Positions 1-9,023 of a stretch of DNA of 64,000 nt are shown piece after piece. Source of the DNA: Pseudomonas sp. L5B5 (GTDB lineage: Bacteria; Pseudomonadota; Gammaproteobacteria; Pseudomonadales; Pseudomonadaceae); assembly GCF_020520285.1 (NCBI RefSeq), contig NZ_CP084742.1, positions 2,418,001 through 2,482,000 of the forward strand, written 5' to 3'. Numbering within the stretch: position 1 is the stretch's first letter; each line of letters begins with the position of its first letter. A program made the translations under genes and the position numbers. Below the pieces are notes generated by a model. That model was not told where the DNA came from, did no database searches, and saw nothing but the letters and a program-made list of their open reading frames with translations.

Positions 1-555
1 ATCCGCCCGCACCAGGCCGGCGATACGCACCAGCTCATCACCGGTATTGAGGGTCATCCACTTCTCGCCACGCACGGCGATGATGCCGTTGGGCAGCACG
101 TCGGCCACGGTGACGGTGATCGAACCGGTCAGGCTGTTGCTCTGCGCCGCCTTGCTGTCGCCCTTGGTGGAACGATCACCCTTGTAGCCGGCGTTCAGGC
201 TCAGGTCACCACTACCCAGCGGGTTGTTGGTATTGGGCACGGCCCCGAACAGCGAGGTCAGGCCGATACTGTTGTTGCTGCTCTTGCTCAGCGCCGAGTT
301 CGCCCCTTTGCTGGCAGCAGTACGCTCGTTCAGGGTGATGGTGATGATGTCACCGACCCGGAATGCCTTGCGATCGCTGTACAGGTTCTGCTCGAAGCCT
401 GCCTGGTAGATCGAGCCGTTGTTGGAGGCCGAAGGCAGTGGCGTGCGTGGCAACACTGGCGCGTAGTAAGGGTCATTGGGCTTGGGCGGCGGGGCGACAC
501 AGCCCGCGAGCACGGCACTCCCAGTCAGCGCTAACACACAGATAAACCGATTCAT
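1..555 (-). CDS. flgH: Flagellar L-ring lipoprotein FlgH (3' end outside window)
   Basis: FlgH builds the outer-membrane L-ring around the flagellar rod. The frame starts at the ATG complementary to 553-555, behind a GAGGAAGG ribosome site, and runs off the left edge, so about 185 N-terminal residues are present of a usual ~230. A lipoprotein signal with an LAGC lipobox sits near residues 16-19. It is followed by the family segments [11 protein letters not shown] and a later [18 protein letters not shown] stretch that are characteristic of FlgH. It is third in a minus-strand run flgF-flgG-flgH with 58 bases to flgG, and is probably transcribed with them. Confidence 0.97.
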   Translation of the reverse strand, partial: MNRFICVLALTGSAVLAGCVAPPPKPNDPYYAPVLPRTPLPSASNNGSIYQAGFEQNLYSDRKAFRVGDIITITLNERTAASKGANSALSKSSNNSIGLTSLFGAVPNTNNPLGSGDLSLNAGYKGDRSTKGDSKAAQSNSLTGSITVTVADVLPNGIIAVRGEKWMTLNTGDELVRIAGLVRAD

Positions 556-613
556 GACCCTTCCTCACGATGTTACCGGCACGCCACTGACTCGCGGCAG
601 CCTCAAGACTTGA

Positions 614-1399
614 TTACAGCTTCTGCGTTACGAACGAGAGCATCTGGTCGGCGGTGGAGATCACCTTGGAGTTCATCTCGTAGGCCCGCTGGGTGGTGAT
701 CATGTTGACCATCTCTTCCACGGTGCTGACGTTGGACGCTTCCAGGGTGTTCTGCAGCGTGGTGCCGAAGCCGTTCAGGCCTGGGGTACCGATCTGCGGC
801 GCGCCACTGGCGGCGGTCTCCAGGAACAGGTTGTTGCCCATCGCCTGCAGGCCGGCCGGGTTGATGAAGTCGGCGGTCTGCAGGTTGCCGATCACCTGGG
901 ACGCCGGATTGCCGGCCACGGTGATGGACACGGTGCCGTCCTGGCCCACGGTGAAGGTTTGTGCATCGTTGGGCACAACGATCGCCGGCTCCAGGGCGAA
1001 ACCGTTGGCCGTGACGATCTGGCCGTTGGAATCGAGATGGAAGGTACCGTCACGGGTGTAGGAAGTAGTGCCGTCAGGCTGCAGGATCTGGAAGAAACCA
1101 CGGCCGTTGACGGCCAGGTCCAGCGGTTGCTGGGTGGTCTGCAGGCTACCGGCAGTGAAGTTCTTCTGGGTGCCGACAATGCGCACACCGGTACCGACCT
1201 GCAGGCCGGTGGGCAGCTCGCTGTCCTGGGTCGACTGGGCACCGGGCTGACGCTTGATCTGGTACAGCAAGTCCTGGAACTCGGCACGGTCACGCTTGAA
1301 ACCCGTGGTCGACACGTTCGCCAGGTTGTTGGAAATAACACTCAGGTTGGTGTCCTGGGCGGACAGACCGGTTTTGGCAACCCATAGAGCCGGAAGCAT
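614..1399 (-). CDS. flgG: Flagellar distal rod protein FlgG
   Basis: Distal rod subunit of the flagellar basal body, exported by the flagellar type III system. The 261 residues match the family length. The N-terminus carries the rod/hook signature, with an N-rich segment NLSVISNNLANVSTTGFK (about residues 19-36). The C-terminal helix EASNVSTVEEMVNMITTQRAYE contains the conserved NV..VEEMV and QRAYE elements that pair with the N-terminal helix in the rod. The start has a strong GAGGAGA ribosome site about 6 bases upstream. It follows flgF by 45 bases and precedes flgH. No oddities are visible. Confidence 0.98.
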   Translation of the reverse strand: MLPALWVAKTGLSAQDTNLSVISNNLANVSTTGFKRDRAEFQDLLYQIKRQPGAQSTQDSELPTGLQVGTGVRIVGTQKNFTAGSLQTTQQPLDLAVNGRGFFQILQPDGTTSYTRDGTFHLDSNGQIVTANGFALEPAIVVPNDAQTFTVGQDGTVSITVAGNPASQVIGNLQTADFINPAGLQAMGNNLFLETAASGAPQIGTPGLNGFGTTLQNTLEASNVSTVEEMVNMITTQRAYEMNSKVISTADQMLSFVTQKL

Positions 1400-1444
1400 T
1401 CGATTCTCCTCACGCGCCTGTTTTACGGCGCTAGGTACTGGTAA

Positions 1445-2185
1445 TTAGCTGATTTGCAAGACCCGAGCCATGGCCTGGTCGTCTTCTTTGGCGCTGTTCA
1501 TCATCTTGACGTGCAATTCGAACTGCCGGGACAAGGCCAGCACCGCGGTCATTTCCTGCACGGCGTTGACGTTGCTCGACTCCAGGAAGCCTGAAATCAG
1601 TTGCACATTGGCGTCGGCCGGCGCTGGCTGGCCGTCCTTGGTCTTGATCGAACCATCCAGCCCCTTGGCCAGGTTCTTGATATCCGGGTTGACCAGCTTG
1701 ATGCGGTCGACCTCGGCCATCACTCGCGGCCCCTCGCCCATCGCACGAATACTGATGGTGCCGTCCTGGCCGACTTCGATCTTCTGCTCGGGCGGTACGG
1801 CGATCGGGCCGCCATTGCCCATTACCGGCATGCCGTTGCCGGCACGCAGCACACCCAGTGCGTCAACGTTCAAGCTGCCGGTACGCACATAACTTTCGCT
1901 GCCATCGGGGCTCTGCACGGCGATCCAGCCATTGCCGCTGACGGCCACGTCCAGGTCTCGACCGGTCTCGACCATCGAACCCGGGGCGAAATCGGTCGCC
2001 GGGCGCTCGCTCATGGCAAAAGCCCGCGCCGGAAAGCTGTCACCGAATACCGGCATGGCACGAGCCTGCTCCAGATCTCGCTGAAAGCCATTGGTGGAGA
2101 TGTTGGCCAGGTTGTTGGCATGCGCCTTCTGCGCCAGCGCATTCTGGCTGGCGCCAGTCATTGCCACATAAAGGTACTTGTCCAC
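1445..2185 (-). CDS. flgF: Flagellar proximal rod protein FlgF
   Basis: Proximal rod component, 246 residues. The start codon is GTG (complement of 2183-2185), preceded by GAGGAACGA; no ATG fits the family N-terminus MDKYLYVAMTGAS. The rod/hook signature AHANNLANISTNGFQRD is near residues 22-38. The C-terminal helix ESSNVNAVQEMTAVLALSRQFE has the NV..V.EM pattern shared with FlgG. It is the first gene of the flgF-flgG-flgH run and has a sigma-54 type promoter upstream, as expected for a rod operon expressed through the FleQ/FleR hierarchy in pseudomonads (established knowledge). Confidence 0.97.
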   Translation of the reverse strand: MDKYLYVAMTGASQNALAQKAHANNLANISTNGFQRDLEQARAMPVFGDSFPARAFAMSERPATDFAPGSMVETGRDLDVAVSGNGWIAVQSPDGSESYVRTGSLNVDALGVLRAGNGMPVMGNGGPIAVPPEQKIEVGQDGTISIRAMGEGPRVMAEVDRIKLVNPDIKNLAKGLDGSIKTKDGQPAPADANVQLISGFLESSNVNAVQEMTAVLALSRQFELHVKMMNSAKEDDQAMARVLQIS

Positions 2186-2240
2186 TCTCGTTCCTCATCT
2201 GCCGGACGTTCGCCGCCCGCCGCTGTACTGCGAACCCCCA

Positions 2241-2256
2241 AGCAATAAACGCACCA
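2241..2256 (-). promoter_or_regulatory. Sigma-54 (RpoN) promoter of the flgFG operon
   Basis: On the minus strand this reads TGGTGCGTTTATTGCT. It compares with the -24/-12 consensus TGGCACG-N4-TTGC(A/T): the invariant GG and GC are present, exactly 10 bases lie between them, and the -12 element is TTGC followed by T. The predicted transcript start is near 2230, about 45 bases before the flgF start. This agrees with sigma-54 control of rod genes in Pseudomonas. No FleQ or FleR site was identified. Confidence 0.78.
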
Positions 2257-2405
2257 ACTTTCCCGAGAGAGGTTTTGCCTCAGGTGGAACAGGGCTTTGC
2301 CTGAGAGAGGAAGAAAATGATCGTTCGCCAGGAGACGGAAAAACGGCGGTCTTATGCCGCTAACGGCAAACTACCGCCCCAAGACGCCGAAATCCCTGCC
2401 GCCCA

Positions 2406-3974
2406 CTACGCCGAGTCACCCCCGGGCTTGCCCACCTCGTATTCACGCAGCTTGTTGGCGATGGTGGTATGGGAAACCCCCAGGCGCTTGCCCAGCTGCC
2501 GACTGCTGGGGTGCTCGGCATAAAGGCTTTCCAGCACGGCCTTCTCGAAGCGCCCGACGATCTGCTCCAGCCCGCCTTCCAGGGAGAACTCGCCCAGGGG
2601 CTGGCGCGCGCCGTAGTCCGGCAAGCGGATATGCTCGGCTCTGACCATCCCGCCATCACACAACGAAACCGCCTGGAACAGCACGTTCTCCAACTGCCGG
2701 ACGTTACCCGGCCAGTGGTAGTGGCTGAGCCGCTCCATGGCGGCCGGCGCCAACTGCGGCAAGGGGCAACCAATCTGCCGGCTGGCCTGGTCGAGGAAAT
2801 GCTCGACCAGGGGCCCCAGGCCGTCCAGGCATTCACGCAGCGGCGGAATGTGCAGGGACAACACGTTCAACCGGTGGTAGAGATCCTGGCGGAACTCGCC
2901 GCGGGCACAGAGCTCGGAAAGGTCCAGCTGGGTGGCACAGATCACCCGCACATCCAGGTACACCTCTTCGTCACTGCCAACGCGGCGGAAACAGCCATCC
3001 TGGAGGAAGCGCAGCAGCTTGACCTGCAGGCGCGGGCTCATTTCCCCCACACCATCGAGAAACAGGGTGCCGCCCGCCGTCAGTTCCAGCAGGCCCAGCT
3101 TGCCTTCCGCCCGAGCGCCCTCGAACGCCCCCGGGCCATAACCGAACAGCTCGGTCTCGGCCATGGATTCCGGCAGCCCGGCGCAGTTGAGCGCCATCAG
3201 TGGCGACTGCCCGCGCGGGCTGGCCAGGTGGCAGGCACGGGCCAGCAGCTCCTTGCCGGTGCCAGTTTCCCCCTCGATCAGCAGCGGCGCGTCCAGAGGC
3301 GCCATGCGCCGTGCCTCGCGCACCACCGCAGCCATCACCCTGGAGCTCTGGAAGATGCTGTCGAACCCCCGCAGCTCTTGCTTGCGCACGTTATAGATGC
3401 GCTCGCCGACGCGATCCGCCCGGTGCAGGGCCAGCACCGCGCCGGCCATGGCCTCGCTGTCATCGTGTTCGGATTGCAATGGCGCGATGTCCGCCAGGAA
3501 CACGTCACCCTTGACCTTGACCCGCAACCCATTGATCCGCGACTTGTTGGCCCGCACCAGCTCCGGCAGGTCGAAGTCCTCGGCGTAGCGCGACAGCGGG
3601 ATCCCCGGCACCTCGTCCACCCGCACCCCCAGCAACTGCGCGGCCGCGCGGTTGGCCGCGACGATGGAGCCGCCCATGTCGATGGACAGCACGGGGAAAT
3701 CCAGGGCCCCCAGCAACGCATTGAGCTCCATGTGCCGGCGCTCGCTGGGCATCAGCCCGACTCGCTTGACCCCGAATACTCCGGTGATGGACTCGAACTT
3801 GGGCCGCAAGGCCTGGAACTGCAGGTTGATCAGGTTCGGGCAGTGCAGGTAGATGGCATTGCCATGCTCCCCGCCCACCTCGCCCCGGGCGACGTTGATG
3901 CCGTATTCCACCAGCAGATTGAGAATGTCCCGCAGGATGCCGATGCGGTTCTGGCAGTGAACTTTGATACGCAT
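2406..3974 (-). CDS. phhR: TyrR-family regulator PhhR of aromatic amino-acid catabolism
   Basis: Phe/Tyr-responsive activator of phhABC and related genes. From the ATG at 3974 the product has 522 residues: an ACT-like domain (1-75, beginning MRIKVHCQNRIGILRDIL), a PAS domain (about 85-190), an AAA+ domain with Walker A GETGTGKE (235-242), and a C-terminal Fis-type helix-turn-helix ending SRQLGKRLGVSHTTIANKL. An in-frame upstream extension to 4061 exists, but homologues start at MRIKV. Two departures from sigma-54 activators are visible: the GAFTGA loop reads GAFEGA (282-287), and Walker B reads LFLDG (304-308) where DE is usual. Both fit a TyrR-like protein working with sigma-70. It is divergent from phhA. 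Confidence 0.96.
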   Translation of the reverse strand: MRIKVHCQNRIGILRDILNLLVEYGINVARGEVGGEHGNAIYLHCPNLINLQFQALRPKFESITGVFGVKRVGLMPSERRHMELNALLGALDFPVLSIDMGGSIVAANRAAAQLLGVRVDEVPGIPLSRYAEDFDLPELVRANKSRINGLRVKVKGDVFLADIAPLQSEHDDSEAMAGAVLALHRADRVGERIYNVRKQELRGFDSIFQSSRVMAAVVREARRMAPLDAPLLIEGETGTGKELLARACHLASPRGQSPLMALNCAGLPESMAETELFGYGPGAFEGARAEGKLGLLELTAGGTLFLDGVGEMSPRLQVKLLRFLQDGCFRRVGSDEEVYLDVRVICATQLDLSELCARGEFRQDLYHRLNVLSLHIPPLRECLDGLGPLVEHFLDQASRQIGCPLPQLAPAAMERLSHYHWPGNVRQLENVLFQAVSLCDGGMVRAEHIRLPDYGARQPLGEFSLEGGLEQIVGRFEKAVLESLYAEHPSSRQLGKRLGVSHTTIANKLREYEVGKPGGDSA

Positions 3975-4145
3975 GAAATAGAGGCCCGAAACTGAAAATT
4001 GAGGGCATAAACGCCGGGATTCGACGTTTTTGACTCCTGACCCGACAAACTTTCTGCGCAAGGACGCAGATAATCGTCAAGATTATGTGACAGATAGCGA
4101 CCTTTTCAACTCGACCAGCCTCAATCCTGCGGGGCCCGGCATAAA

Positions 4146-4167
4146 TTCGTAACGAAAACTTTACGAA
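4146..4167. promoter_or_regulatory. PhhR/TyrR-box operator before phhA
   Basis: The palindrome TTCGTAA-N8-TTACGAA contains CGTAAC-N6-TTTACG, matching 9 of 12 positions of the TyrR box TGTAAA-N6-TTTACA. It lies between divergent phhR (start 3974) and phhA (start 4280). A weak -10 candidate TACCTT at 4186-4191 would put the box centre about 41 bases upstream of the transcript start, a usual position for an activator. I could not find a well-spaced sigma-54 -24/-12 pair here. Confidence 0.65.
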
Positions 4168-4279
4168 CTTACCCGCCTGCACCCGTACCTTGCACCTGCC
4201 GATGGCTGCAAAGCGCCGCACCCAGGAGTATCACTGGGGTCATTCATAACAAGAACGCATCCCCTGGCAGGAGAGCAGC

Positions 4280-5071
4280 ATGAAGCAGACGCAGTACGTG
4301 GCCCGCGAGCCCGACGCGCAAGGTTTTATCGACTATCCACCCGAAGAACACGCGGTGTGGAATACCTTGATCACACGCCAGCTGAAAGTGATCGAAGGCC
4401 GTGCGTGCCAGGAATACCTGGACGGCATCGAAAAACTGGGACTGCCCCACGATCGCATCCCGCAGCTGGGTGAAATCAACAAGGTCCTCGGCGAGACAAC
4501 CGGCTGGCAAGTTGCCCGGGTCCCAGCCCTGATTCCTTTCCAGACTTTCTTCGAACTGCTGGCCAGCAAGCGCTTTCCCGTGGCGACGTTCATCCGCACC
4601 CGCGAAGAACTGGACTACCTGCAGGAACCGGACATCTTCCACGAGATCTTCGGGCACTGCCCACTGCTGACCAACCCCTGGTTCGCCGAGTTCACCCACA
4701 CCTACGGCAAGCTCGGCCTGCAAGCCACCAAGGAAGAGCGGGTATACCTCGCGCGCCTGTACTGGATGACCATCGAGTTCGGCCTGGTGGACACTCCGGC
4801 CGGACGACGCATCTATGGCGGCGGCATCCTGTCCTCGCCCAAGGAAACCGTGTACAGCCTGTCCGAAGAACCGGAACACCAGGCCTTCGATCCGCTCGAA
4901 GCGATGCGCACGCCTTATCGCATCGACATCCTGCAACCGATCTACTTCGCCCTGCCCAACCTCAAGCGCCTGTTCGACCTGGCCCATGAGGACATCATGG
5001 CGCTGGTCCACCAGGGCATGCAGTTGGGCCTGCACGCTCCCAAGTTTCCGCCAAAACCCAAGGCGGCCTGA
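4280..5071 (+). CDS. phhA: Phenylalanine 4-hydroxylase PhhA
   Basis: Iron- and tetrahydropterin-dependent monooxygenase converting L-phenylalanine to L-tyrosine in the cytoplasm. The 263 residues match the short bacterial form without the regulatory domain of animal enzymes. The iron ligands are visible as His121 and His126 in HEIFGHCP and Glu166 in WMTIEFGL. The start has a CAGGAGAG ribosome site. It is the first gene of phhA-phhB-phhC, 71 bases before phhB, and divergent from its activator phhR. PhhB recycles the pterin co-substrate it oxidises. Confidence 0.98.
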   Translation: MKQTQYVAREPDAQGFIDYPPEEHAVWNTLITRQLKVIEGRACQEYLDGIEKLGLPHDRIPQLGEINKVLGETTGWQVARVPALIPFQTFFELLASKRFPVATFIRTREELDYLQEPDIFHEIFGHCPLLTNPWFAEFTHTYGKLGLQATKEERVYLARLYWMTIEFGLVDTPAGRRIYGGGILSSPKETVYSLSEEPEHQAFDPLEAMRTPYRIDILQPIYFALPNLKRLFDLAHEDIMALVHQGMQLGLHAPKFPPKPKAA

Positions 5072-5142
5072 GCGGTTCGCACTCGCGAGCCGCTGCGAAA
5101 GATAGTAACTTCCAACAAGAATCGAACCCCCGGGAATACACC

Positions 5143-5499
5143 ATGACCGCTCTGAACCAAGCCCATTGCGAAGCCTGCCGCGCCGATGCCCCCCAAGTCA
5201 GCGACGAAGAACTGCCGGTACTGATCAAGCAGATCCCTGACTGGAACATTGAAGTTCGCGACGGCGTGATGCAGCTGGAAAAAGTCTTCCTGTTCAAGAA
5301 CTTCAAGTTCGCCCTGGCCTTCACCAACGCCATGGGCGAGATCTCCGAGGCCGAAGGCCACCACCCAGGCCTGCTGACCGAGTGGGGCAAGGTGACCGTG
5401 ACCTGGTGGAGCCACTCCATCAAGGGCCTGCACCGCAACGACTTCATCATGGCGGCCCGCACCGACGAAGTGGCCAAGACCGCAGAAGGACGCAAGTAA
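5143..5499 (+). CDS. phhB: Pterin-4a-carbinolamine dehydratase PhhB
   Basis: Dehydrates the 4a-hydroxy-tetrahydropterin released by PhhA so the cofactor can be reduced and reused. The 118 residues carry the family motif EGHHPGL (His73-His74-Pro75), followed by [18 protein letters not shown], the conserved strand and active-site His region. An N-terminal extension with three Cys (HCEACRAD) is typical of the Pseudomonas proteins. The stop codon overlaps the phhC start by one base (TAATG), pointing to translational coupling. Confidence 0.98.
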   Translation: MTALNQAHCEACRADAPQVSDEELPVLIKQIPDWNIEVRDGVMQLEKVFLFKNFKFALAFTNAMGEISEAEGHHPGLLTEWGKVTVTWWSHSIKGLHRNDFIMAARTDEVAKTAEGRK

Positions 5500-6689
5500 T
5501 GCACTTCGATGCTATCGGCCGCGTCCCTGGCGACCCGATTCTCGGCTTGATGGGTGCCTACGCCAGCGACCCCAACCCTCGCAAGTTCGACCTTGGCGTC
5601 GGGGTCTACAAGGACTCCCAGGGCCTGACGCCGATCCCGCAATCGGTCAAGCTGGCCGAACAGCGCCTGGTGGATAGCCAGGACACCAAGATCTACATCG
5701 GTGGCCACGGCGACGCTGCCTTCGGCAAGGTGATCAATGAACTGGTGCTGGGCAGCGACTCGAAACTGATCGCCACCCAGCGTGCCGGCGCTACCCAGAC
5801 CCCTGGCGGCACCGGCGCCTTGCGCCTGAGCGCCGACTTCATCGCCCACTGCCTGCCCGGTCGTGGCGTGTGGCTGAGCAACCCGACCTGGCCGATCCAC
5901 GAGACCATCTTCGCCGCAGCCGGGGTCAAGGTCAGCCACTACCCCTACGTGGGCAGTGACAACCGCCTGGACGTCGAGGCCATGCTGGCATCCTTGAACC
6001 AGGTGCCCGAAGGCGATGTGGTGCTGCTGCATGCCTGCTGCCACAACCCCACCGGTTTCGACCTCGGCCATGCCGACTGGCAACGGGTGCTGGACGTGGT
6101 CCGCAGCCGCAAGTTGCTGCCATTGATCGACTTCGCCTACCAGGGCTTCGGCGATGGCCTGGAGCAGGATGCCTGGGCCGTACGGCTGTTCGCCGCCGAG
6201 CTGCCGGAAGTGCTGATCACCAGTTCCTGCTCGAAGAACTTCGGGCTGTACCGCGACCGTACCGGCGCCCTGATCGTTTGCACCCAGGATGCCGAGAAGC
6301 TTTTGGATGTACGCAGCCAGCTGGCGCATATCGCCCGCAACCTGTGGTCCACGCCACCGGATCACGGCGCTGCCGTGGTGGCCACGATCCTCGGTGATCC
6401 TGCGCTCAAGACCCTCTGGGCCGACGAAGTGGAAGCCATGCGCCTGCGCATTGCACAACTGCGCGCCGGCCTGGTGGAGGCGTTGCAGCCCTACGGCCTG
6501 GCCGAGCGTTTCGCCCATATCGGCGTGCAACGCGGGATGTTCTCCTACACCGGCCTGAGCCCTGCCCAGGTCCAGGAGCTGCGTGATCATCACAGCGTGT
6601 ACATGGTCAGTTCGGGCCGGGCCAACGTGGCCGGGATCGACGCCACCCGCCTGGACCAACTGGCCGAAGCCATCGCCCGGGTCGTCTAG
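5499..6689 (+). CDS. phhC: Aromatic amino-acid aminotransferase PhhC (class I, PLP)
   Basis: Transfers the amino group of tyrosine or phenylalanine to 2-oxoglutarate, giving hydroxyphenylpyruvate for the homogentisate route. From the ATG overlapping the phhB stop it is 396 residues, the length of class I aspartate/aromatic aminotransferases. Visible landmarks: N183-P-T-G, Asp211 (LIDFAYQGFG), and the Schiff-base Lys246 in SSCSKNFGLYRDR. A longer upstream frame exists but only overlaps phhB out of frame. Co-transcription with phhAB is likely. Confidence 0.96.
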   Translation: MHFDAIGRVPGDPILGLMGAYASDPNPRKFDLGVGVYKDSQGLTPIPQSVKLAEQRLVDSQDTKIYIGGHGDAAFGKVINELVLGSDSKLIATQRAGATQTPGGTGALRLSADFIAHCLPGRGVWLSNPTWPIHETIFAAAGVKVSHYPYVGSDNRLDVEAMLASLNQVPEGDVVLLHACCHNPTGFDLGHADWQRVLDVVRSRKLLPLIDFAYQGFGDGLEQDAWAVRLFAAELPEVLITSSCSKNFGLYRDRTGALIVCTQDAEKLLDVRSQLAHIARNLWSTPPDHGAAVVATILGDPALKTLWADEVEAMRLRIAQLRAGLVEALQPYGLAERFAHIGVQRGMFSYTGLSPAQVQELRDHHSVYMVSSGRANVAGIDATRLDQLAEAIARVV

Positions 6690-6697
6690 CCATCGGC

Positions 6698-6736
6698 TTG
6701 CCGGCGAGGAGGGTCCTGAGACTTCCTCGCTGGCAA
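6698..6736. repeat. REP-like imperfect inverted repeat after phhC
   Basis: Arms TTGCCGGCGAGGA and TCCTCGCTGGCAA pair at 12 of 13 positions around a 13-base loop, starting 8 bases after the phhC stop. The GGCTTGCCGGCGAGG wording is that of common Pseudomonas REP elements. It could form a 3'-end hairpin on the phhABC mRNA; there is no U-tract, so intrinsic termination is not clear. Confidence 0.55.
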
Positions 6737-6879
6737 TTCGCGATTGATCAACGGCCTTTCATCCCGAAAAACGCGATAAAAATCTTTTTGTCATTTGCAG
6801 TGCTGTATCCTGCCCAGGCTTTTTAAAAGCGCGGACCTACCCAGCGATTTAAAAAACAGACTTTGCGAGGAGCAACGAT

Positions 6880-7011
6880 ATGCACGAGATCCCGAATCTC
6901 CCCTTCCCAAGCCTGCACGAAACTGAGCAGACAACCCCGCAACAAGCCAGTGCCGAAAAGCCTGTAGCCCAGGAAGCCGCCGACAGCCGCAAGGCCGACA
7001 GCGAAGAGTGA
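6880..7011 (+). CDS. Small acidic protein of unknown function, 43 residues
   Basis: An ATG with a strong GCGAGGAGCAAC ribosome site opens a 43-residue frame starting MHEIPNLPFPSL and ending in the charged tail ADSRKADSEE. It is short, acidic and low in hydrophobics after residue 12, so probably soluble and disordered. No family is recognised. It sits between phhC and a 60-residue ORF and is followed within 20 bases by a perfect 14-bp hairpin, which suggests its own short transcript. The good ribosome site is the main support. Confidence 0.5.
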   Translation: MHEIPNLPFPSLHETEQTTPQQASAEKPVAQEAADSRKADSEE

Positions 7012-7030
7012 AGACGCTGTAGACCAGACC

Positions 7031-7063
7031 GTGTGGAAAGCGCTATTCAAGCGCTTTCCACAC
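7031..7063. terminator. Perfect 14-bp stem-loop, 5-nt loop
   Basis: GTGTGGAAAGCGCT and AGCGCTTTCCACAC are exact reverse complements around the loop ATTCA. The stem follows the 43-residue ORF stop by 19 bases and ends 27 bases before the ATG at 7091. There is no T-run on the plus side, so it may be an mRNA-stabilising or attenuating hairpin or a protein-binding palindrome and not a standard terminator. Confidence 0.55.
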
Positions 7064-7090
7064 CGCCTGAACCCTCCCCCCGAGCTCTCC

Positions 7091-7273
7091 ATGACCGACA
7101 CCTTCAGCGAAACCCAGGCCAACGTTCTGATTGGCACCGCGCAACAGATGATCGAGGTATGGAATCGCCTCGACCCGCAAAAGCAGGCCGCCCTGCTGGC
7201 CCGCTTCGGCACCCAGGAAAACGCCCTCGCCGCGCTGGTCACCACCCGGCTACTGGGCAAGCAGGACACCTGA
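7091..7273 (+). CDS. Conserved small protein of unknown function, 60 residues
   Basis: The frame could begin at a GTG at 7031, but that would translate through the 14-bp hairpin. The ATG at 7091 (MTDTFSETQANVLIGTAQ) is the more likely start. The product is one predicted helical unit: an amphipathic helix around residues 8-25 (ANVLIGTAQQMIEVWNRL), a short LDPQKQAALLARFG segment, and a final helix ending TTRLLGKQDT. No membrane segment or signal is visible. Function is unknown and the ribosome site is weak. Confidence 0.5.
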   Translation: MTDTFSETQANVLIGTAQQMIEVWNRLDPQKQAALLARFGTQENALAALVTTRLLGKQDT

Positions 7274-7368
7274 ACCCGCACAACCCATCGATTTGTTCCC
7301 CTGCATAACCGCCCGCACCGGTATCATGAGCAGCCTATCTATCTAGCTGCAGTAGCGGATTTCTTCCC

Positions 7369-8568
7369 ATGCCAGATACCCAGCGCCCCTTGGCGGTCAC
7401 GCTGCAAGTCGTCTCCATCGTCCTGTTCACCTTCATCGGCTACCTGAATATCGGCATTCCCCTGGCGGTACTGCCCGGCTATGTCCACAGCGACCTGGGC
7501 TTCGGTGCAGTGATCGCTGGCCTGGTGATCAGCGTGCAGTACCTGGCCACCTTGCTCAGCCGCCCCTACGCCGGACGCATCATCGACAACCTGGGCAGCA
7601 AGCGCGCGGTGATCTATGGCCTGGCTGGCTGCGGCTTGAGCGGAGTGTTCATGCTGCTCTCGGCCTGGCTGCAGGCGTTGCCGATGCTGAGCCTGGCCAG
7701 CCTGCTGATGGGACGCCTGGTACTGGGCAGTGCCGAGAGCCTGGTGGGCTCGGGCTCCATTGGCTGGGGTATCGGCCGGGTCGGGTCGCAGAACACGGCC
7801 AAGGTGATTTCCTGGAACGGCATTGCCAGCTACGGTGCCCTGGCCATCGGTGCGCCCCTGGGGGTGCTGCTGGTCAAGCAACTGGGCCTGTGGAGCATGG
7901 GGGTGAGCATTATCCTGCTGGCCGTGCTCGGCCTGATGCTGGCTTGGCCAAAGCTCGCCGCCCCCATCGTCACCGGCGAACGCCTGCCCTTCATCCATGT
8001 GCTGGGCAAGGTCTATCCCCACGGCTGCGGCCTGGCCCTGGGCTCAATCGGCTTTGGCACCATCGCCACCTTTATCACCCTGTACTACGCCACCCGGGAC
8101 TGGTCCAACGCGGTACTGTGCCTGAGCCTGTTCGGCGCCAGCTTCATTGGTGCGCGCCTGCTGTTCGGCAACCTGATCAACCGCCTCGGCGGCTTTCGCG
8201 TGGCGATTGCCTGCCTGTCGGTGGAAACCCTCGGCCTGTTGCTGCTGTGGCTGGCCCCCGACGCCAACTGGGCCCTGGCCGGAGCGGCCTTGAGCGGTTT
8301 TGGTTTCTCCCTGGTGTTCCCGGCCCTGGGCGTCGAGGCGGTGAACCTGGTACCGGCCTCCAGCCGAGGCGCCGCAGTGGGCGCCTACTCGCTGTTCGTC
8401 GACCTGTCATTGGGCATTACCGGGCCACTGGCCGGAGCGATTGCCGCCGGCTTCGGCTTTGCCTCGATCTTTCTGTTCGCCGCCATCGCCGCCTGCAGCG
8501 GGCTGCTGCTGAGCCTGTACCTGTACCACCAGGCGCCCAGGCAGCGTGAGGAACGCAAGACCCGCTAG
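7369..8568 (+). CDS. MFS transporter, YhhS/YfcJ-type efflux protein
   Basis: A 399-residue inner-membrane protein with about 12 hydrophobic segments. The MFS loop 2-3 motif appears as [16 protein letters not shown] (about residues 67-82). The N-terminus [20 protein letters not shown] resembles the YhhS/YfcJ group of drug/sugar efflux carriers. It stands alone on the plus strand, 95 bases after the 60-residue ORF, and its stop overlaps that of convergent arfB by 3 bases. Substrate is unknown; efflux is assumed from family only. Confidence 0.88.
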   Translation: MPDTQRPLAVTLQVVSIVLFTFIGYLNIGIPLAVLPGYVHSDLGFGAVIAGLVISVQYLATLLSRPYAGRIIDNLGSKRAVIYGLAGCGLSGVFMLLSAWLQALPMLSLASLLMGRLVLGSAESLVGSGSIGWGIGRVGSQNTAKVISWNGIASYGALAIGAPLGVLLVKQLGLWSMGVSIILLAVLGLMLAWPKLAAPIVTGERLPFIHVLGKVYPHGCGLALGSIGFGTIATFITLYYATRDWSNAVLCLSLFGASFIGARLLFGNLINRLGGFRVAIACLSVETLGLLLLWLAPDANWALAGAALSGFGFSLVFPALGVEAVNLVPASSRGAAVGAYSLFVDLSLGITGPLAGAIAAGFGFASIFLFAAIAACSGLLLSLYLYHQAPRQREERKTR

Positions 8569-8978
8569 AAGTCGACCTTGCCGCGCCCTGCCTTGATGCT
8601 GCCGCGCTTGGCCTTGGTGTCCAGTCGGCGCTTCTTCGAGCCCAGGGTCGGCTTGGTCGGCCGGCGCTTCTTCTCCACCTTGATGGCGTCGAGAATCAGC
8701 TCGACCAGACGCTCCAGGGCATCGGCGCGGTTCTGCTCCTGGGTGCGGTACTGCTGGGCCTTGAGAATGATCACACCATCACTGGTGATGCGGCTGTCAC
8801 GCAGCGCCAACAGGCGCTCCTTGTAGAACGGCGGCAGCGACGAGGCCGGAATGTCAAAGCGCAGGTGCACGGCGCTGGACACCTTGTTGACGTTCTGCCC
8901 GCCAGCGCCCTGGGCGCGGATGGCGGTCAGCTCGATCTCGGCATCCGGCAGCTGCACGTTGTTGGAAATCACCAGCAT
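8565..8978 (-). CDS. arfB: Ribosome rescue peptidyl-tRNA hydrolase ArfB
   Basis: Releases stalled nascent chains on ribosomes lacking a usable stop codon. The 137 residues contain the catalytic GGQ (26-28) in the family context [23 protein letters not shown]-terminal tail rich in Lys and Arg (from about residue 105: [19 protein letters not shown]) is the element that enters the empty mRNA channel. The length and absence of release-factor domains 1 and 2 separate it from RF1/RF2. In P. aeruginosa arfB also lies between phhC and aroP2 (recalled synteny). Confidence 0.96.
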   Translation of the reverse strand: MLVISNNVQLPDAEIELTAIRAQGAGGQNVNKVSSAVHLRFDIPASSLPPFYKERLLALRDSRITSDGVIILKAQQYRTQEQNRADALERLVELILDAIKVEKKRRPTKPTLGSKKRRLDTKAKRGSIKAGRGKVDF

Positions 8979-9023
8979 GAAACAGGAATCCGGGTTCAGG
9001 GCGCACAGGATACGCCATAAATG

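Noticed and set aside
4171..4200. Possible sigma-54 promoter before phhA
   Set aside because: The TGCAC...TTGCA words are 2 bases too far apart for a -24/-12 pair.
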